Shown here piece by piece: positions 1-9,344 of a stretch of DNA of 46,213 bases. The notes beneath the pieces were generated by a model that saw nothing but the letters and a program-made list of their open reading frames with translations, made no database searches and was not told where the DNA came from. Both the position numbers and the translations under genes were made by a program. This DNA is from Brevibacterium sp. (lineage in GTDB: Bacteria; Actinomycetota; Actinomycetes; Actinomycetales; Brevibacteriaceae), in the NCBI GenBank assembly GCA_030457025.1, contig JAKDSA010000019.1, positions 1 through 46,213 on the forward strand, given 5' to 3'. How positions within the stretch are numbered: position 1 is the first letter of the stretch; each line of letters opens with the position of its first letter.

Positions 1-1189
1 GATAACGGTCGGTCAGCCGCACACCGTTCTCCAAGCCAGCCACGAGCGCGAAGGGTTTGAAGGTCGAGCCTGGCTGCACATGACTCTGTGTCGAGGCGTT
101 GAATGCCTGGTCCAGGTAGTTCTTACCGCCGTAGAACGCTTCGATGCCGCCGGAGTCCGGATCGATCGAGACCAAGCCCGCCTGCAGCCCCTCGGGCTGG
201 TCAGGTGGCAAGTTCTTGATAGCCTTTTCGGCCGCCTTCATCCGATCCTCGTCGAAGGTGGTGGTGATGTTGTAGCCACCGCGGTCCAGCTGGGCTTCAT
301 CGATGTCGAGTTTATTCAGGGCTTCACGCCGGACGAAGTCCCACATGTAGCCGGTTTGGCCCTTGAGGGATGCCTCTTTGTTGGCCTTCTTCACCTCGGG
401 CATCTTGATCTTGGCGGCCTGCTCCTCGGTGATGAAGCCTTCGTCTGTCATCGACTCCACAACGTAGTCGAAGCGAGCTTTGTAGGTTTCCGGGCTCTCC
501 GCCGGATCGGCTGCGCCCGGACGCTGAATCATCGCGGCGAGAAGTGCAGATTCGCTGACGTCGAGGTCCTTCGCCGACTTGTCGAAGTAGTTCTGGCTGG
601 CGACCTCAATGCCGTAGGACCGACGACCCAGATAGATCGTATTCAGATAGTTCGCGAGGATCTCGTCCTTGCTCTGCTGCTGGTCGATCTTGAGAGAGAT
701 GAACATTTCCTTGACCTTGCGATCCAGAGAATGTTCATTGGTCAGGTAGAAGTTCTTCACGTACTGCTGTGTGATCGTCGAACCGCCGCCCGCGTACTGG
801 TTCGTGGCGACACCGATAACGGCACGGGAGATTCCCTTGATCGAGATTCCGCGGTTCTCGTAGAACGAGGTGTCCTCAGCGGCGATGGCTGCCTTGCGCA
901 TCGGTTCGGAGATCTCATCGATGGGCACCGACTTGCGGTCTTGGACCTTGTACTGACCGATCGGCGTCTTGCCATCGTTGTAGTAGATGGTCGAAGTCTG
1001 ACCTGTGGCCTCGATGTTGGGCTCAGGGACGTCTGTGACGGCGTAGCCGATGGAGAAAAGCACGCACAGGGCGATGATGATGCTGAGTCCGCCCACGACG
1101 AGCAGCCGGATACTCGGCAGAAAACGGGTCCATCCGCTCACACCTCGGCGCGGATAGTTGAGAATGTTCTTTGTTTGTCCCTTAGCCAC
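1..1189 (-). CDS. Class A penicillin-binding protein, 3' end cut by window edge
   Basis: Bifunctional peptidoglycan glycosyltransferase/transpeptidase, membrane-anchored with its catalytic domains outside. I translated it by hand because it runs off the left edge. It starts at a GTG (1187-1189) preceded by GGAGG. A short basic cytoplasmic tail is followed by one membrane segment (about residues 28-50). A GT51 glycosyltransferase domain follows, with AAEDTSFYENRG (catalytic Glu about 105), GGGSTITQQ, and the RKVKEM and ILANYLNTIYLG signatures. The start of the transpeptidase domain carries QPGSTFKPF (nucleophile Ser375, Lys378 of SxxK). Only about 20 residues follow the nucleophile, so the rest of the transpeptidase domain lies outside the window. 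The family assignment is very secure; which paralogue it is cannot be told. Confidence 0.95.
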   Translation of the reverse strand, partial: MAKGQTKNILNYPRRGVSGWTRFLPSIRLLVVGGLSIIIALCVLFSIGYAVTDVPEPNIEATGQTSTIYYNDGKTPIGQYKVQDRKSVPIDEISEPMRKAAIAAEDTSFYENRGISIKGISRAVIGVATNQYAGGGSTITQQYVKNFYLTNEHSLDRKVKEMFISLKIDQQQSKDEILANYLNTIYLGRRSYGIEVASQNYFDKSAKDLDVSESALLAAMIQRPGAADPAESPETYKARFDYVVESMTDEGFITEEQAAKIKMPEVKKANKEASLKGQTGYMWDFVRREALNKLDIDEAQLDRGGYNITTTFDEDRMKAAEKAIKNLPPDQPEGLQAGLVSIDPDSGGIEAFYGGKNYLDQAFNASTQSHVQPGSTFKPFALVAGLENGVRLTDRY

Positions 1190-1473
1190 CCAAGGTCCTC
1201 CAGGTCAGTTTGCCTGCCGCAATGCGTGGCGACGAGGTTCGATAAGGTCACACGTGGCTTTCAGTGTGGCACGCATTCTTTGGAACACGATGAAAATCCT
1301 CTGAATCCGACGACCGTCCATCCCATATATTACTGACAAATACAAACGAGTAGCCCGGCGCATGTGCTCTCACCAGGCATTGTGCCGTCTGGTCGGACAA
1401 GCAACCACATCCAGTGCCGAATTGCTCACATTCAGCCACATTTTCAACTATCAGCCGCCGGTGGGCCCAGCCC
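1190..1473. other. Intergenic region upstream of the PBP gene
   Basis: Gap of 284 bases between two minus-strand genes. It must contain the PBP promoter. I see an AT-rich stretch near 1322-1350 but no convincing -35/-10 pair, and no terminator hairpin after the acyl-CoA synthetase. Confidence 0.5.
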
Positions 1474-3180
1474 TCAGCCCTTGAGGTTGAAGTCCGTGTC
1501 GGCGTACTCCTTGCCTTCGACTCCCGGCTCACCGCTGAACGGGTGCAGCTGGTCCTCGCGAGCACGAAGCTCGACGCGGCGGATCTTGCCGGAAATCGTC
1601 TTCGGCAGCTCCGAGAATTCGAGCCGGCGGATCCGCTTGTAGGGGGCGAGGTGCTCACGGCAGTAGGCGAGGATGTCCCGCGCGGTGTCCGCGTTGGCCT
1701 CGAAGCCGCCGGCCACAACGACATAGGCTTTGGGAACCGCGAGACGCACAGGATCCGGCGAGGGGACCACAGCCGCCTCGGCGACGGCCTCGTGCTCAAT
1801 GAGCACACTCTCGAGTTCGAATGGGGACAGTCGGTAGTCACTGGCCTTGAATACGTCATCGGCTCGACCGACGTAGGTGATGTAGCCGTTCTCGTCGCGC
1901 TCGGCCACGTCACCGGTGTGATAGACGCCGTCGGCGAACGCCTCGGCGGTCTTCTCCTCGTTGGACCAGTAGCCGCTGGTCAGTCCCAGAGGGCGCGGAT
2001 CCAGGCGCAGGCAGATCTCACCCTCATTACCCTCTTCACCGGTCGCGGGATCGATGAGGACCACGTCGTAGCCAGGCAGCACCTTGCCCATGGAACCGTA
2101 TTTGAGTTCCTGATCAGGGGAGTTGCCGACCTGCAGGGTCGTCTCGGTCTGGCCGTATCCGTCGCGGATGAGCACACCCCACTCCTGCTGGACCCGGTCG
2201 ATGACCTCCGGGTTGAGGGGTTCACCGGCGCCCAGAGCGATCTTCGGAGGGGTTCTGAGGTGTTTCAGATCCGCCTGGATGAGCATGCGCCACACGGTCG
2301 GTGGTGCGCAGAAGCTCGTCACACCGACCCGATCCATGGTCTCCATCAGCGCATTCGCGTCGAAGCGCGTGTAGTTGTAGAGGAAGACGCAGGATTCGGC
2401 GATCCAGGGGGTGAAGATGTTCGACCAGGCATGCTTGGCCCAACCGGGTGACGCGACATTGAGGTGGACGTCTCCGGGCCTCAGGCCCATCCAGTACATC
2501 GTGGACAGGTGGCCGATCGGGTAGGACACATGTGAGTGGGCGACCATCTTCGCCTTTGAGGTCGTGCCCGAGGTGAAGTAGAGGAGGAGCAGATCGTCGG
2601 CGCGCGAGGAGCCCTGCGGGTCGAAGCTGGTCTCCTCCTCATCGGCGTCGACGTAGCTGTAGTCCTGCTGGCGCTTGGCCTCGTCACCGACGACGATGCG
2701 CACCACCTCGGCGTCGACATCATCGAACTTCGCGGCATCCTCAGCGCCGGCGATGACGAATTCGGCCTTGCCGCGCTCGACCCGGTCGGTGAGATCGATG
2801 GGACCCAACTGAGTGGTCGTGGGCAGGAGGACCGCGCCGAGTTTGATGCCGGCGAGCATGGTCTCCCAGAGTTCGACCTGGTTGTTGAGCATGATCATGA
2901 CGTGGTCGCCGCGCTTCACTCCGGAACGGCGGAGGAAGTTGGCCACCTGATTCGAGCGGCGGGAGAGCTGGGCATAGCTCCACTTGCCCTCGGTGCCATC
3001 CTGCTCGACGATCCACAGGGCCGGGCTGTCGTTGCCCTCGGCAATTTTGTCGAACCAGTCGATTCCGAAGTTGAAGTGATCGAAATGCGGCCATTCGAAG
3101 CCCTCGCCGGCCGCAGCAGCATCGCTGCGCAGTTCGATCAGGTTGTCTCTGGCTGCACGGAACTCGTCGGTCACAGTCAT
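1474..3180 (-). CDS. AMP-forming acyl-CoA synthetase (ANL superfamily)
   Basis: Adenylates a carboxylic acid and transfers it to CoA; cytoplasmic. The chosen start is ATG 3178-3180 (MTVTDEFRAARDNL), which has GAGGAG about 7 bases upstream. A longer in-frame extension lacks a ribosome site. The protein is 568 aa, normal for the family. Visible motifs are the phosphate loop YFTSGTTSKAKMVAH (about residue 200), DGYGQTE in the adenylation core, YHTGDVAERDENGYITYVGRADD before the hinge, and LPKTISGKIRRVEL with the catalytic lysine near the C terminus (about 530). WPHFDHFNFGIDWFDKIAEGN at the N terminus resembles medium-chain or acetyl-CoA-synthetase-like members. The substrate cannot be read from sequence. 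It stands alone, with gaps on both sides. Confidence 0.92.
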   Translation of the reverse strand: MTVTDEFRAARDNLIELRSDAAAAGEGFEWPHFDHFNFGIDWFDKIAEGNDSPALWIVEQDGTEGKWSYAQLSRRSNQVANFLRRSGVKRGDHVMIMLNNQVELWETMLAGIKLGAVLLPTTTQLGPIDLTDRVERGKAEFVIAGAEDAAKFDDVDAEVVRIVVGDEAKRQQDYSYVDADEEETSFDPQGSSRADDLLLLYFTSGTTSKAKMVAHSHVSYPIGHLSTMYWMGLRPGDVHLNVASPGWAKHAWSNIFTPWIAESCVFLYNYTRFDANALMETMDRVGVTSFCAPPTVWRMLIQADLKHLRTPPKIALGAGEPLNPEVIDRVQQEWGVLIRDGYGQTETTLQVGNSPDQELKYGSMGKVLPGYDVVLIDPATGEEGNEGEICLRLDPRPLGLTSGYWSNEEKTAEAFADGVYHTGDVAERDENGYITYVGRADDVFKASDYRLSPFELESVLIEHEAVAEAAVVPSPDPVRLAVPKAYVVVAGGFEANADTARDILAYCREHLAPYKRIRRLEFSELPKTISGKIRRVELRAREDQLHPFSGEPGVEGKEYADTDFNLKG

Positions 3181-3308
3181 GATGGTCTCCTCACATCGTC
3201 GCCGGCGCCACACCATGTGACGACAAGCACAAACATACGCGATTTACGAAGCTATCAGTTGCTGTGCCGATGACAACAGGCGGGGGCGGCGCCGTGGTGA
3301 ATTTCCGG

Positions 3309-4811
3309 CTAGGGCTGCTCGTCAGGCTCCGAATCAGCGGGCTTGTTCTCGGCCCACCACTGCAGCAGGACTTCTTCGGCGCGCTCGGGCCCCAGCGGGC
3401 CGTTCTCCATCCGCGCCTCGAGCAGGTGCTTGTAGGCCTTGCCCACCATCGGTGAGGGTTTGATGTCGAGGATGGCCATGATCTGACGACCGTCGAGGTC
3501 GGGGCGGATTGCGGCGAGTTCCTCCTGTTCGCTCAGCTTCTCGATCCGGTGCTCCAGATCGTCGTAGGCGAACGCGAGCCGATCGGCCTTCTTCTTGTTC
3601 CGGGTGGTGACATCTGCCCGGGTGAGGATGTGCAGGCGGGACAGCAGCGGACCGGCGTCGGTGACATAGCGGCGCACGGCCGAATCGGTCCATCCGGCAT
3701 CGCCGTAGCCGTAGAAGCGCAGGTGCAGCTCAACGAGGCGACCGACGGCCTTGGTCGTGTCCTTGTCGAAGCGCAGCGCCTTCATCCGCTTCGCGGTCAG
3801 CTTCGCGCCGACGGCATCGTGGTGATAGAAGGTGACGGCACCGCCGGGGGCGAATCTGCGGGTCGCGGGTTTGCCCACGTCGTGCATGAGTGCCGCGAAC
3901 CGGACCACGAAGTCCGGGACACCGAGGTGGTTGGGGTCATCCGAGCTCATCCCCGCCTCGCGCTGTTTGGCGGCATACTGCTCTTCGAGTTCAACGGCCT
4001 GCCGCAGCACGGTCAGTGAGTGCTGGTAGACGTCCTTGTGGCGGTGATGCTCATCGGTCTCCAGTCGCAGACCGGCAACTTCGGGCAGCACATGATCGGC
4101 AACATCGGTGCGCACCAGCAGATCGATGCCTGCAGCCGGATCGATGCCGGTCATGAGTTTGAACAGCTCCACCTGGATGCGTTCGGCGGAGATGATCGCA
4201 ATTCGATCGGCCATGTTACGCATAGCCGCTTCCACCTCGGCGACGGGATCGAGGCCCAGCTGAGCGGCGAAACGGGCGGCGCGCATCATGCGCAGCGGAT
4301 CATCGGAGAACGAATCCGCGGCCGTACCCGGGGTGCGGATGACACCCTCGATGAGGTCGGTGAAGCCCTGATGAGGATCGACGAAGGTCATCGCCGGCAG
4401 ACGGATCGCCATCGCACCGATTGTGAAGTCGCGTCGGACGAGGTCAGCGTCGAGATCTGTGCCGAATTTCACCGTCGGCTTGCGAGAATCCGGGTCGTAG
4501 GCCTCGGCGCGGTAGGTGGTGATTTCGATCTGCACACCCGATTTGATGGCGCCGATGGTGCCGAACTCCCGGCCGATGTCCCAGTGCGTGTCCACCCAGT
4601 CGGAGATGAGACCGAGGATGTCATCGGGGCGCGCATCCGTGGTGAAGTCGAGATCGGGCATGGGACGCCCCAGCAGGGCGTCGCGGACGGAACCGCCGAC
4701 GAGCGCGAGTTCGAATCCGGCCGCGGCGAAGCGCTTGCCCAAGGGTCCGAGGATGTTCTCGAGCTCATCGAGCTTGTCGTACAGACGGGCGTGCGCGGTC
4801 TTCGGGTCCAC
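3309..4811 (-). CDS. cca: CCA-adding tRNA nucleotidyltransferase with HD domain
   Basis: Adds or repairs the 3' CCA of tRNAs from CTP and ATP. The GTG start (4809-4811) has GGAG four bases upstream. The 500-aa protein begins with a class II nucleotidyltransferase head: LVGGSVRDALLG is the flexible loop and DLDFTT carries the metal-binding aspartates. The RRDFTIGAMA and DDPLRMMRAARFAAQLG motifs follow, then an HD phosphohydrolase-like domain (FAALMHDVGKPATRR). This is the architecture of actinobacterial PcnA/Cca (Rv3907c). It is divergent from the NUDIX gene across 120 bases, as in mycobacteria. At least one tRNA in this window (tRNA-Ile at 35120) has no encoded CCA and would depend on it. Confidence 0.95.
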   Translation of the reverse strand: MDPKTAHARLYDKLDELENILGPLGKRFAAAGFELALVGGSVRDALLGRPMPDLDFTTDARPDDILGLISDWVDTHWDIGREFGTIGAIKSGVQIEITTYRAEAYDPDSRKPTVKFGTDLDADLVRRDFTIGAMAIRLPAMTFVDPHQGFTDLIEGVIRTPGTAADSFSDDPLRMMRAARFAAQLGLDPVAEVEAAMRNMADRIAIISAERIQVELFKLMTGIDPAAGIDLLVRTDVADHVLPEVAGLRLETDEHHRHKDVYQHSLTVLRQAVELEEQYAAKQREAGMSSDDPNHLGVPDFVVRFAALMHDVGKPATRRFAPGGAVTFYHHDAVGAKLTAKRMKALRFDKDTTKAVGRLVELHLRFYGYGDAGWTDSAVRRYVTDAGPLLSRLHILTRADVTTRNKKKADRLAFAYDDLEHRIEKLSEQEELAAIRPDLDGRQIMAILDIKPSPMVGKAYKHLLEARMENGPLGPERAEEVLLQWWAENKPADSEPDEQP

Positions 4812-4914
4812 CGAGCTCCTTCGTGTTCTACCGTGTTCGTTCCGATCGGAGACGACTCATCTACAGCCGAGTCCAGCCTACCGGGAGCGCGTCCAACGAC
4901 ACTTCCAAGAATCG

Positions 4915-4928
4915 CCTACTAAGGTAGG
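4915..4928 (+). promoter_or_regulatory. Small inverted repeat over the NUDIX ribosome site
   Basis: CCTAC-taag-GTAGG is a 5-bp perfect inverted repeat whose right arm runs into the GGAG Shine-Dalgarno (4927-4930). It could modestly mask the ribosome site; this is an inference from the sequence only. Confidence 0.3.
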
Positions 4929-4931
4929 AGA

Positions 4932-5420
4932 ATGACCACACCGATGCCCAAGCCGGGACCCAGGGCGTCCCGTCGCACCACGGTTGAGGAGATTTCCGCC
5001 GGGGGCATCGTCGTCGACTTCACTCGCCCGGAGCTGACTGTGGCCGTGATCGCCCGGATCAACCGGGCGGGACGCATCGAGTGGTGCCTTCCCAAGGGCC
5101 ACCTCGAAGGAGTCGAGACCCCCGCCGAGACGGCCCGACGTGAGGTGGAGGAGGAGACCGGGATCTGCGGGCAGATCGTCTGTCCCCTGGGCACCGTCGA
5201 TTATTGGTTCACGGTGACCGGAATCCGGGTCCACAAACTCGTCCACCATTTTCTGCTGCGTGCGCGGTCGGGGACGTTGACCGTGGATAATGATCCTGAC
5301 CAGGAAGCGCTCGACGCCGCGTGGATTCCGTTCAACGATCTGCGCTCCCGGCTCTCCTTCGCCAACGAACGCCGCATCGTTTCCGCCGCCCGCCCGATGG
5401 TCTCCCGATTGGAGTCGTGA
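4932..5420 (+). CDS. NUDIX hydrolase (MutT4-like)
   Basis: Nucleoside-diphosphate-linked pyrophosphohydrolase of 162 aa. It carries a complete Nudix box, GHLEGVETPAETARREVEEETGI (about residues 56-78), matching Gx5Ex7REUxEExGU. The gene sits between cca and the DUF6049 gene, the position of mutT4 (Rv3908). The substrate is not predictable. GGAG at 4927-4930 is only one base from this ATG, so the in-frame ATG at 4944, about 13 bases downstream of GGAG, is a possible alternative start. The stop overlaps the next gene's GTG start (GTGA), implying translational coupling. Confidence 0.92.
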   Translation: MTTPMPKPGPRASRRTTVEEISAGGIVVDFTRPELTVAVIARINRAGRIEWCLPKGHLEGVETPAETARREVEEETGICGQIVCPLGTVDYWFTVTGIRVHKLVHHFLLRARSGTLTVDNDPDQEALDAAWIPFNDLRSRLSFANERRIVSAARPMVSRLES

Positions 5421-7702
5421 AACCCATCAGTCAAATGCGTTTCCTTCTCGCCCTGCTGAGCACTGTCCTTCTGCTCGCAGGGTCAGTTTTCGCATTTCCG
5501 CTCATGGGCTCGATGCCCGCTGCTGCAGCCACGGGTACCGGTGCGAACGGTGACGGATCGAGCACCGGCGTCTCGATCACCCTCGACGAGGTGACGCCCT
5601 GGGTCGATGAGAAGGGCACTCTGAAGGTGCGCGGCCTGATCACGAACTCCACAGATCAGGCGATCTCCAATCCTGATCTGCGACTGGCGATGTCCACGGA
5701 TAAGCTCGATGCCGGACGCCGGATCGACAAATGGAAGACCGATCAGTCCCAGAACCGCAGGATCGCCGACCTCGAGGACAACGGTCCCGACGCCCGCAAA
5801 GAGGCGGAGGAGTCGGGCGAGGAGTCAGACCCGATGACCACGGTGGATGCGGCCTTCGACGATGAGATCGAGGCCGGATCCTCCGCGGAATTCACGTTCT
5901 CCGTGCCCGCAGAGCAGCTTGGTCTGCGGAAGTCCTCTCCAGTCTCGACCTGGGGCCCGCGCGGCCTGAGTGTGCAGGTGGGCGATGCCTCTGGGCTGCT
6001 CGCGTCCGCAGTCGGCTTCTCCACCTGGTACCCGAGCCCGAAATTCGACAAGACCAAGGTCAGCATCCTCGCCCCCGTCACGCTGCCGGACCACACCAGC
6101 GACGGAATCATCGACCCCGACGAGCTCGAGAAAGCCATCGGCAAAGGCGGTTCTCTGTCCACGATCATGAACGTCCTCGACACTCCCGGCGTCGGCATCG
6201 CACTCGACCCCCGGGTCGTCGCCTCCTTCGAATCTGCTGTGGCCGAACCATATTCGGAAAACGACGGAGCAGATTCCGAAGAGGCCGAGGAACCCTCCCC
6301 ACAGGACACTGAAACCGCGACCACAGGGCGCGATGCCGAAGACACCGATCCCGGTGCGAACTCCGAAGCCGACGAAGAGCAGCGCAAAGTCCTCGACACC
6401 TGGTACCACGACTTCCTCGACGAGGCGAAGTCGCACACCGTCATCGCTCTGCCCTACGGCGATCCCGACCAAGCGTCGCTGCTGGGCAGCGACCTGAAAA
6501 GTCTGGGCACGTTCGCGCAGAAGCAGAGGAAGATCGTCAAGGATGTCTTGCCGAAGGCCAAGACCGACATCGCCTGGCCCATTGCCGGCTCTGCACAGCG
6601 CGATCAGCTCGATGACTTCGCCGACGCGGGTGATCAGACAGTGATCCTCAGCAATGCCCAGCAGCCGTCGCTGACCGGTGTCCACGACGACGCGCATTCG
6701 AAGACCCGGATCACCTCGGATGCACAGGAGTCGATCGACACTCTGATCAGCGATTCGGCTCTCGCGCAGCAGAGCGCTCAGATCATCGAGTCCACACATC
6801 CGGCCTCCGACATCTCGGAATTGGTGGCCACGACTGCCGCAATCCAAGCGGAGGCACCCTACGACTCACGGCATCTGCTGCTGCCCATGCCACGTACTGC
6901 GGCCTCGGCGAATTGGGAGAAGACGGTCGAGGCCATCGCGGACGCGCCCTGGGTCGATCCGTCCGGTGTCGATGAACTCCTCGACACTGACGTCGCGCCC
7001 CGCGGTGTGCTGCAACCGCCGAAGGATCCGAAGAGCATCGGTGCGAAAACCGTGCAGAGCCTCACGCAGACGCGGGCCACCCAGAAGAGGTTCAACAGTG
7101 TCTTCTCCGATCCGGAGAGCGCGGATACTCGACTGGACAGGGAGCTTCTCAGCTGCACCTCGGTCGCGTGGACCCTGGGCGGCAACGCCAAACGCTGCGC
7201 CGACGATGCCCAAGCCGCGAGTGAGAAAGTGATGAACAGCATCTACCTCGAGAAGGGTTCCTCGGTGTTGCTCGTCACCGGTGAGGAGACGACGATCCCG
7301 GTCACGATTGTCAATGATTCCCCCGCAGACGCGACGATGAGCATCCGGATGAAGCCGAAGACTCCACAGCTGCGGGCCGAGCCCACTGAGACCGTCGTCG
7401 TGCCCGCTCAGGAGACCATGCGCGTCGACGTTCCCGTCGAGGGCATCGCCAACGCTGATGTGCCGACGACGATCGAGATGATCGCCGCCGATGACTTCGT
7501 CCTGCCGAAGAGCGAGACGCTGCTCGTCAGGGTGCGGGCCGATTGGGAGAACATCGGCACGGCCGTCATCGGATTGGGCCTGGCCGCCGTCTTCGTGATC
7601 GGCTTGATCAAGACGATCTCACGCGGACGCAGGAAGATCCCCGAACAGCAGCTGGCCGATGCGATGGCACGCGCGAAGAACGACGAATCGGAAACGAGGT
7701 AG
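5417..7702 (+). CDS. DUF6049 family secreted/membrane-anchored protein
   Basis: Large envelope protein of unknown function (761 aa from the GTG at 5417) and the positional equivalent of Rv3909. It begins with a signal-peptide-like stretch (RFLLALLSTVLLLAGSVFAF, ending near AAAA). It then has a long extracytoplasmic region, including an acidic Glu/Asp/Ser-rich insert (about residues 275-325). One C-terminal membrane helix (IGLGLAAVFVIGLIKTI) and a short basic cytoplasmic tail follow, so the bulk should face outward. The start overlaps the NUDIX stop by four bases and GGAG lies at 5411-5414; ATG 5435 is an alternative. The gap to murJ is only 3 bases. Its conserved place beside MurJ suggests a cell-envelope role, which is inference. 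Confidence 0.85.
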   Translation: MKPISQMRFLLALLSTVLLLAGSVFAFPLMGSMPAAAATGTGANGDGSSTGVSITLDEVTPWVDEKGTLKVRGLITNSTDQAISNPDLRLAMSTDKLDAGRRIDKWKTDQSQNRRIADLEDNGPDARKEAEESGEESDPMTTVDAAFDDEIEAGSSAEFTFSVPAEQLGLRKSSPVSTWGPRGLSVQVGDASGLLASAVGFSTWYPSPKFDKTKVSILAPVTLPDHTSDGIIDPDELEKAIGKGGSLSTIMNVLDTPGVGIALDPRVVASFESAVAEPYSENDGADSEEAEEPSPQDTETATTGRDAEDTDPGANSEADEEQRKVLDTWYHDFLDEAKSHTVIALPYGDPDQASLLGSDLKSLGTFAQKQRKIVKDVLPKAKTDIAWPIAGSAQRDQLDDFADAGDQTVILSNAQQPSLTGVHDDAHSKTRITSDAQESIDTLISDSALAQQSAQIIESTHPASDISELVATTAAIQAEAPYDSRHLLLPMPRTAASANWEKTVEAIADAPWVDPSGVDELLDTDVAPRGVLQPPKDPKSIGAKTVQSLTQTRATQKRFNSVFSDPESADTRLDRELLSCTSVAWTLGGNAKRCADDAQAASEKVMNSIYLEKGSSVLLVTGEETTIPVTIVNDSPADATMSIRMKPKTPQLRAEPTETVVVPAQETMRVDVPVEGIANADVPTTIEMIAADDFVLPKSETLLVRVRADWENIGTAVIGLGLAAVFVIGLIKTISRGRRKIPEQQLADAMARAKNDESETR

Positions 7703-7705
7703 GAC

Positions 7706-9319
7706 TTGTCCGATCTTTCATCATTGGCCAAATCATCGGCCATCATGACCGCGGGAACCCTGACTTCGCGTGTGTTGGGCCTGGTCAAGGCTTCCCTGCT
7801 GGCCACGGCGATCGGAGTGAATTTCGTCCAGGCCGATGCCTTCGATGTGGCGAACAAGGTGCCCAACACCCTCTATATGCTGCTGGCCGGCGGCGTGGTC
7901 AATGCCGTCCTCGTCCCGCAGCTGGTGCGAGCCTCGAAGAGGAAGGACGGAGGCGAAGACTACACGAATCGCCTGCTGACCCTGTCGTTCATGATCCTCG
8001 CGGCAGTGAGCATCATTGCGACGCTCGCCGCCCCGGTCCTCGTGTGGCTCTACTCTTCAGGGTGGGGCCCGGATCAGATGGCCTTGGCCACGGCCTTCGC
8101 CTTCTGGTGCCTGCCTCAGCTGTTCTTCTACGGCCTCTACACACTCCTGGGGCAGGTACTCAACTCCAAATCCTCCTTCGGCCCGTACATGTGGGCACCG
8201 GTGCTCAACAACATCGTCGCCATCACGGGTCTGCTCATCTTCATCATCGTCTTCGGTACGAACGATGCGTCCCCTCATGGACTGAGCACCTGGACGCCGG
8301 ACAAGATTGCTCTCATGGCCGGCTCGGCCACTCTGGGCGTCGCCGCTCAGGCTCTCATCCTGATCTGGCCGCTGAAGCGCATCGGTTTCAAATACCGGCC
8401 CACCTTCGGCTTCCGCGGAGTCGGTCTGGGCACCGCCGGCAAGGTGGCTTTCTGGACCTTCGCGGCGATGCTCATCGGCCAGATCGGCTTCCTCATCATC
8501 TCGCGTGTTGCCGCCGGGGCGTCGGTTCCCGGAGAGGGCAATGCCTCGAACGCTGCCTATTCCTATGGCTATCTCGTCTTCATGCTCCCGCACTCACTCA
8601 TCGCGGTGTCGCTGGCCACGGCGCTCTTCACTTCCCTGAGCAGGGATGCCGCGAACAACGACACAAAGGCGGTCATCGGCGACTTCTCCATGGGTGTGCG
8701 CATGGTCGGACTCGTCAACTCCTTTGCCGTGGCAGCTCTCATCGTGCTCGCCTCCCCAGTGGCGATGATCATCGCCGGTGATGGTCGCGAACAGGCCATG
8801 GCCGTGGGGCTGGTCATCATCGCCATGGTGTTCGGTCTCATTCCATTCAGTGCCAATTACCTGGCACAGAGGGTCTTCTATGCCTATGAAGATGCGAAGA
8901 CTCCGTTCCTCATCCAGCTCCCACAGGTGATCTTCCAGTCCCTGGCGGTTCTCTCGGCCTCGATCTTCCCGAAGTCGGTCACGGTCGCCATCATCGGCTT
9001 GACGATGAGCCTGGGATATCTGTTCGCCATGATCCTCTCATTCTGGCTTCTCTCAAAGCGCCTCGGCGGGATTGATCTTCGCGCCATCCTGGTCGCTCAC
9101 ATGAAGTTCTTGGTAGCAGCGCTGGTTGCCGGAATGGCAGGTTATGGGCTTCTCTTCTTCTTCCCGGACTTCGCCCTGGCTGGCCGGTGGCAGGCATTCG
9201 TCTCCGCTGCCGGAGTCGGCACTCTCATGCTCATTGTCTTCTTGGGAGCATGTTATTTGCTGAAAGTCAGAGAGTTGCATTCGATTATTGGCGTCGTTGC
9301 TGGAAAACTAAGAAAATAG
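7706..9319 (+). CDS. murJ: Lipid II flippase MurJ (MviN family), stand-alone
   Basis: Flips the peptidoglycan precursor lipid II across the membrane. This is a 537-aa polytopic protein of the MviN/MVF family with about 14 hydrophobic segments. Family signatures are the N-terminal TLTSRVLGLVKASLLA and the DAFDVANKVPNTLYMLLAGGVVNAVLVP region. The start is a TTG (7706) with GAGGTAGG just upstream; ATG 7748 would remove the first 14 residues. In M. tuberculosis the homologue (Rv3910) is one long polypeptide with the pseudokinase at its C terminus. Here MurJ ends soon after its last membrane segment (VRELHSIIGVVAGKLRK) and the pseudokinase is a separate gene 25 bases on. Confidence 0.95.
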   Translation: MSDLSSLAKSSAIMTAGTLTSRVLGLVKASLLATAIGVNFVQADAFDVANKVPNTLYMLLAGGVVNAVLVPQLVRASKRKDGGEDYTNRLLTLSFMILAAVSIIATLAAPVLVWLYSSGWGPDQMALATAFAFWCLPQLFFYGLYTLLGQVLNSKSSFGPYMWAPVLNNIVAITGLLIFIIVFGTNDASPHGLSTWTPDKIALMAGSATLGVAAQALILIWPLKRIGFKYRPTFGFRGVGLGTAGKVAFWTFAAMLIGQIGFLIISRVAAGASVPGEGNASNAAYSYGYLVFMLPHSLIAVSLATALFTSLSRDAANNDTKAVIGDFSMGVRMVGLVNSFAVAALIVLASPVAMIIAGDGREQAMAVGLVIIAMVFGLIPFSANYLAQRVFYAYEDAKTPFLIQLPQVIFQSLAVLSASIFPKSVTVAIIGLTMSLGYLFAMILSFWLLSKRLGGIDLRAILVAHMKFLVAALVAGMAGYGLLFFFPDFALAGRWQAFVSAAGVGTLMLIVFLGACYLLKVRELHSIIGVVAGKLRK

Positions 9320-9344
9320 CCTGCGCATTGAAGCCCCTCTGGAG

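Noticed and set aside
80-1336. Long plus-strand open frame of 418 codons
   Set aside because: It is the antisense shadow of the PBP gene, whose minus-strand translation carries all class A PBP motifs.
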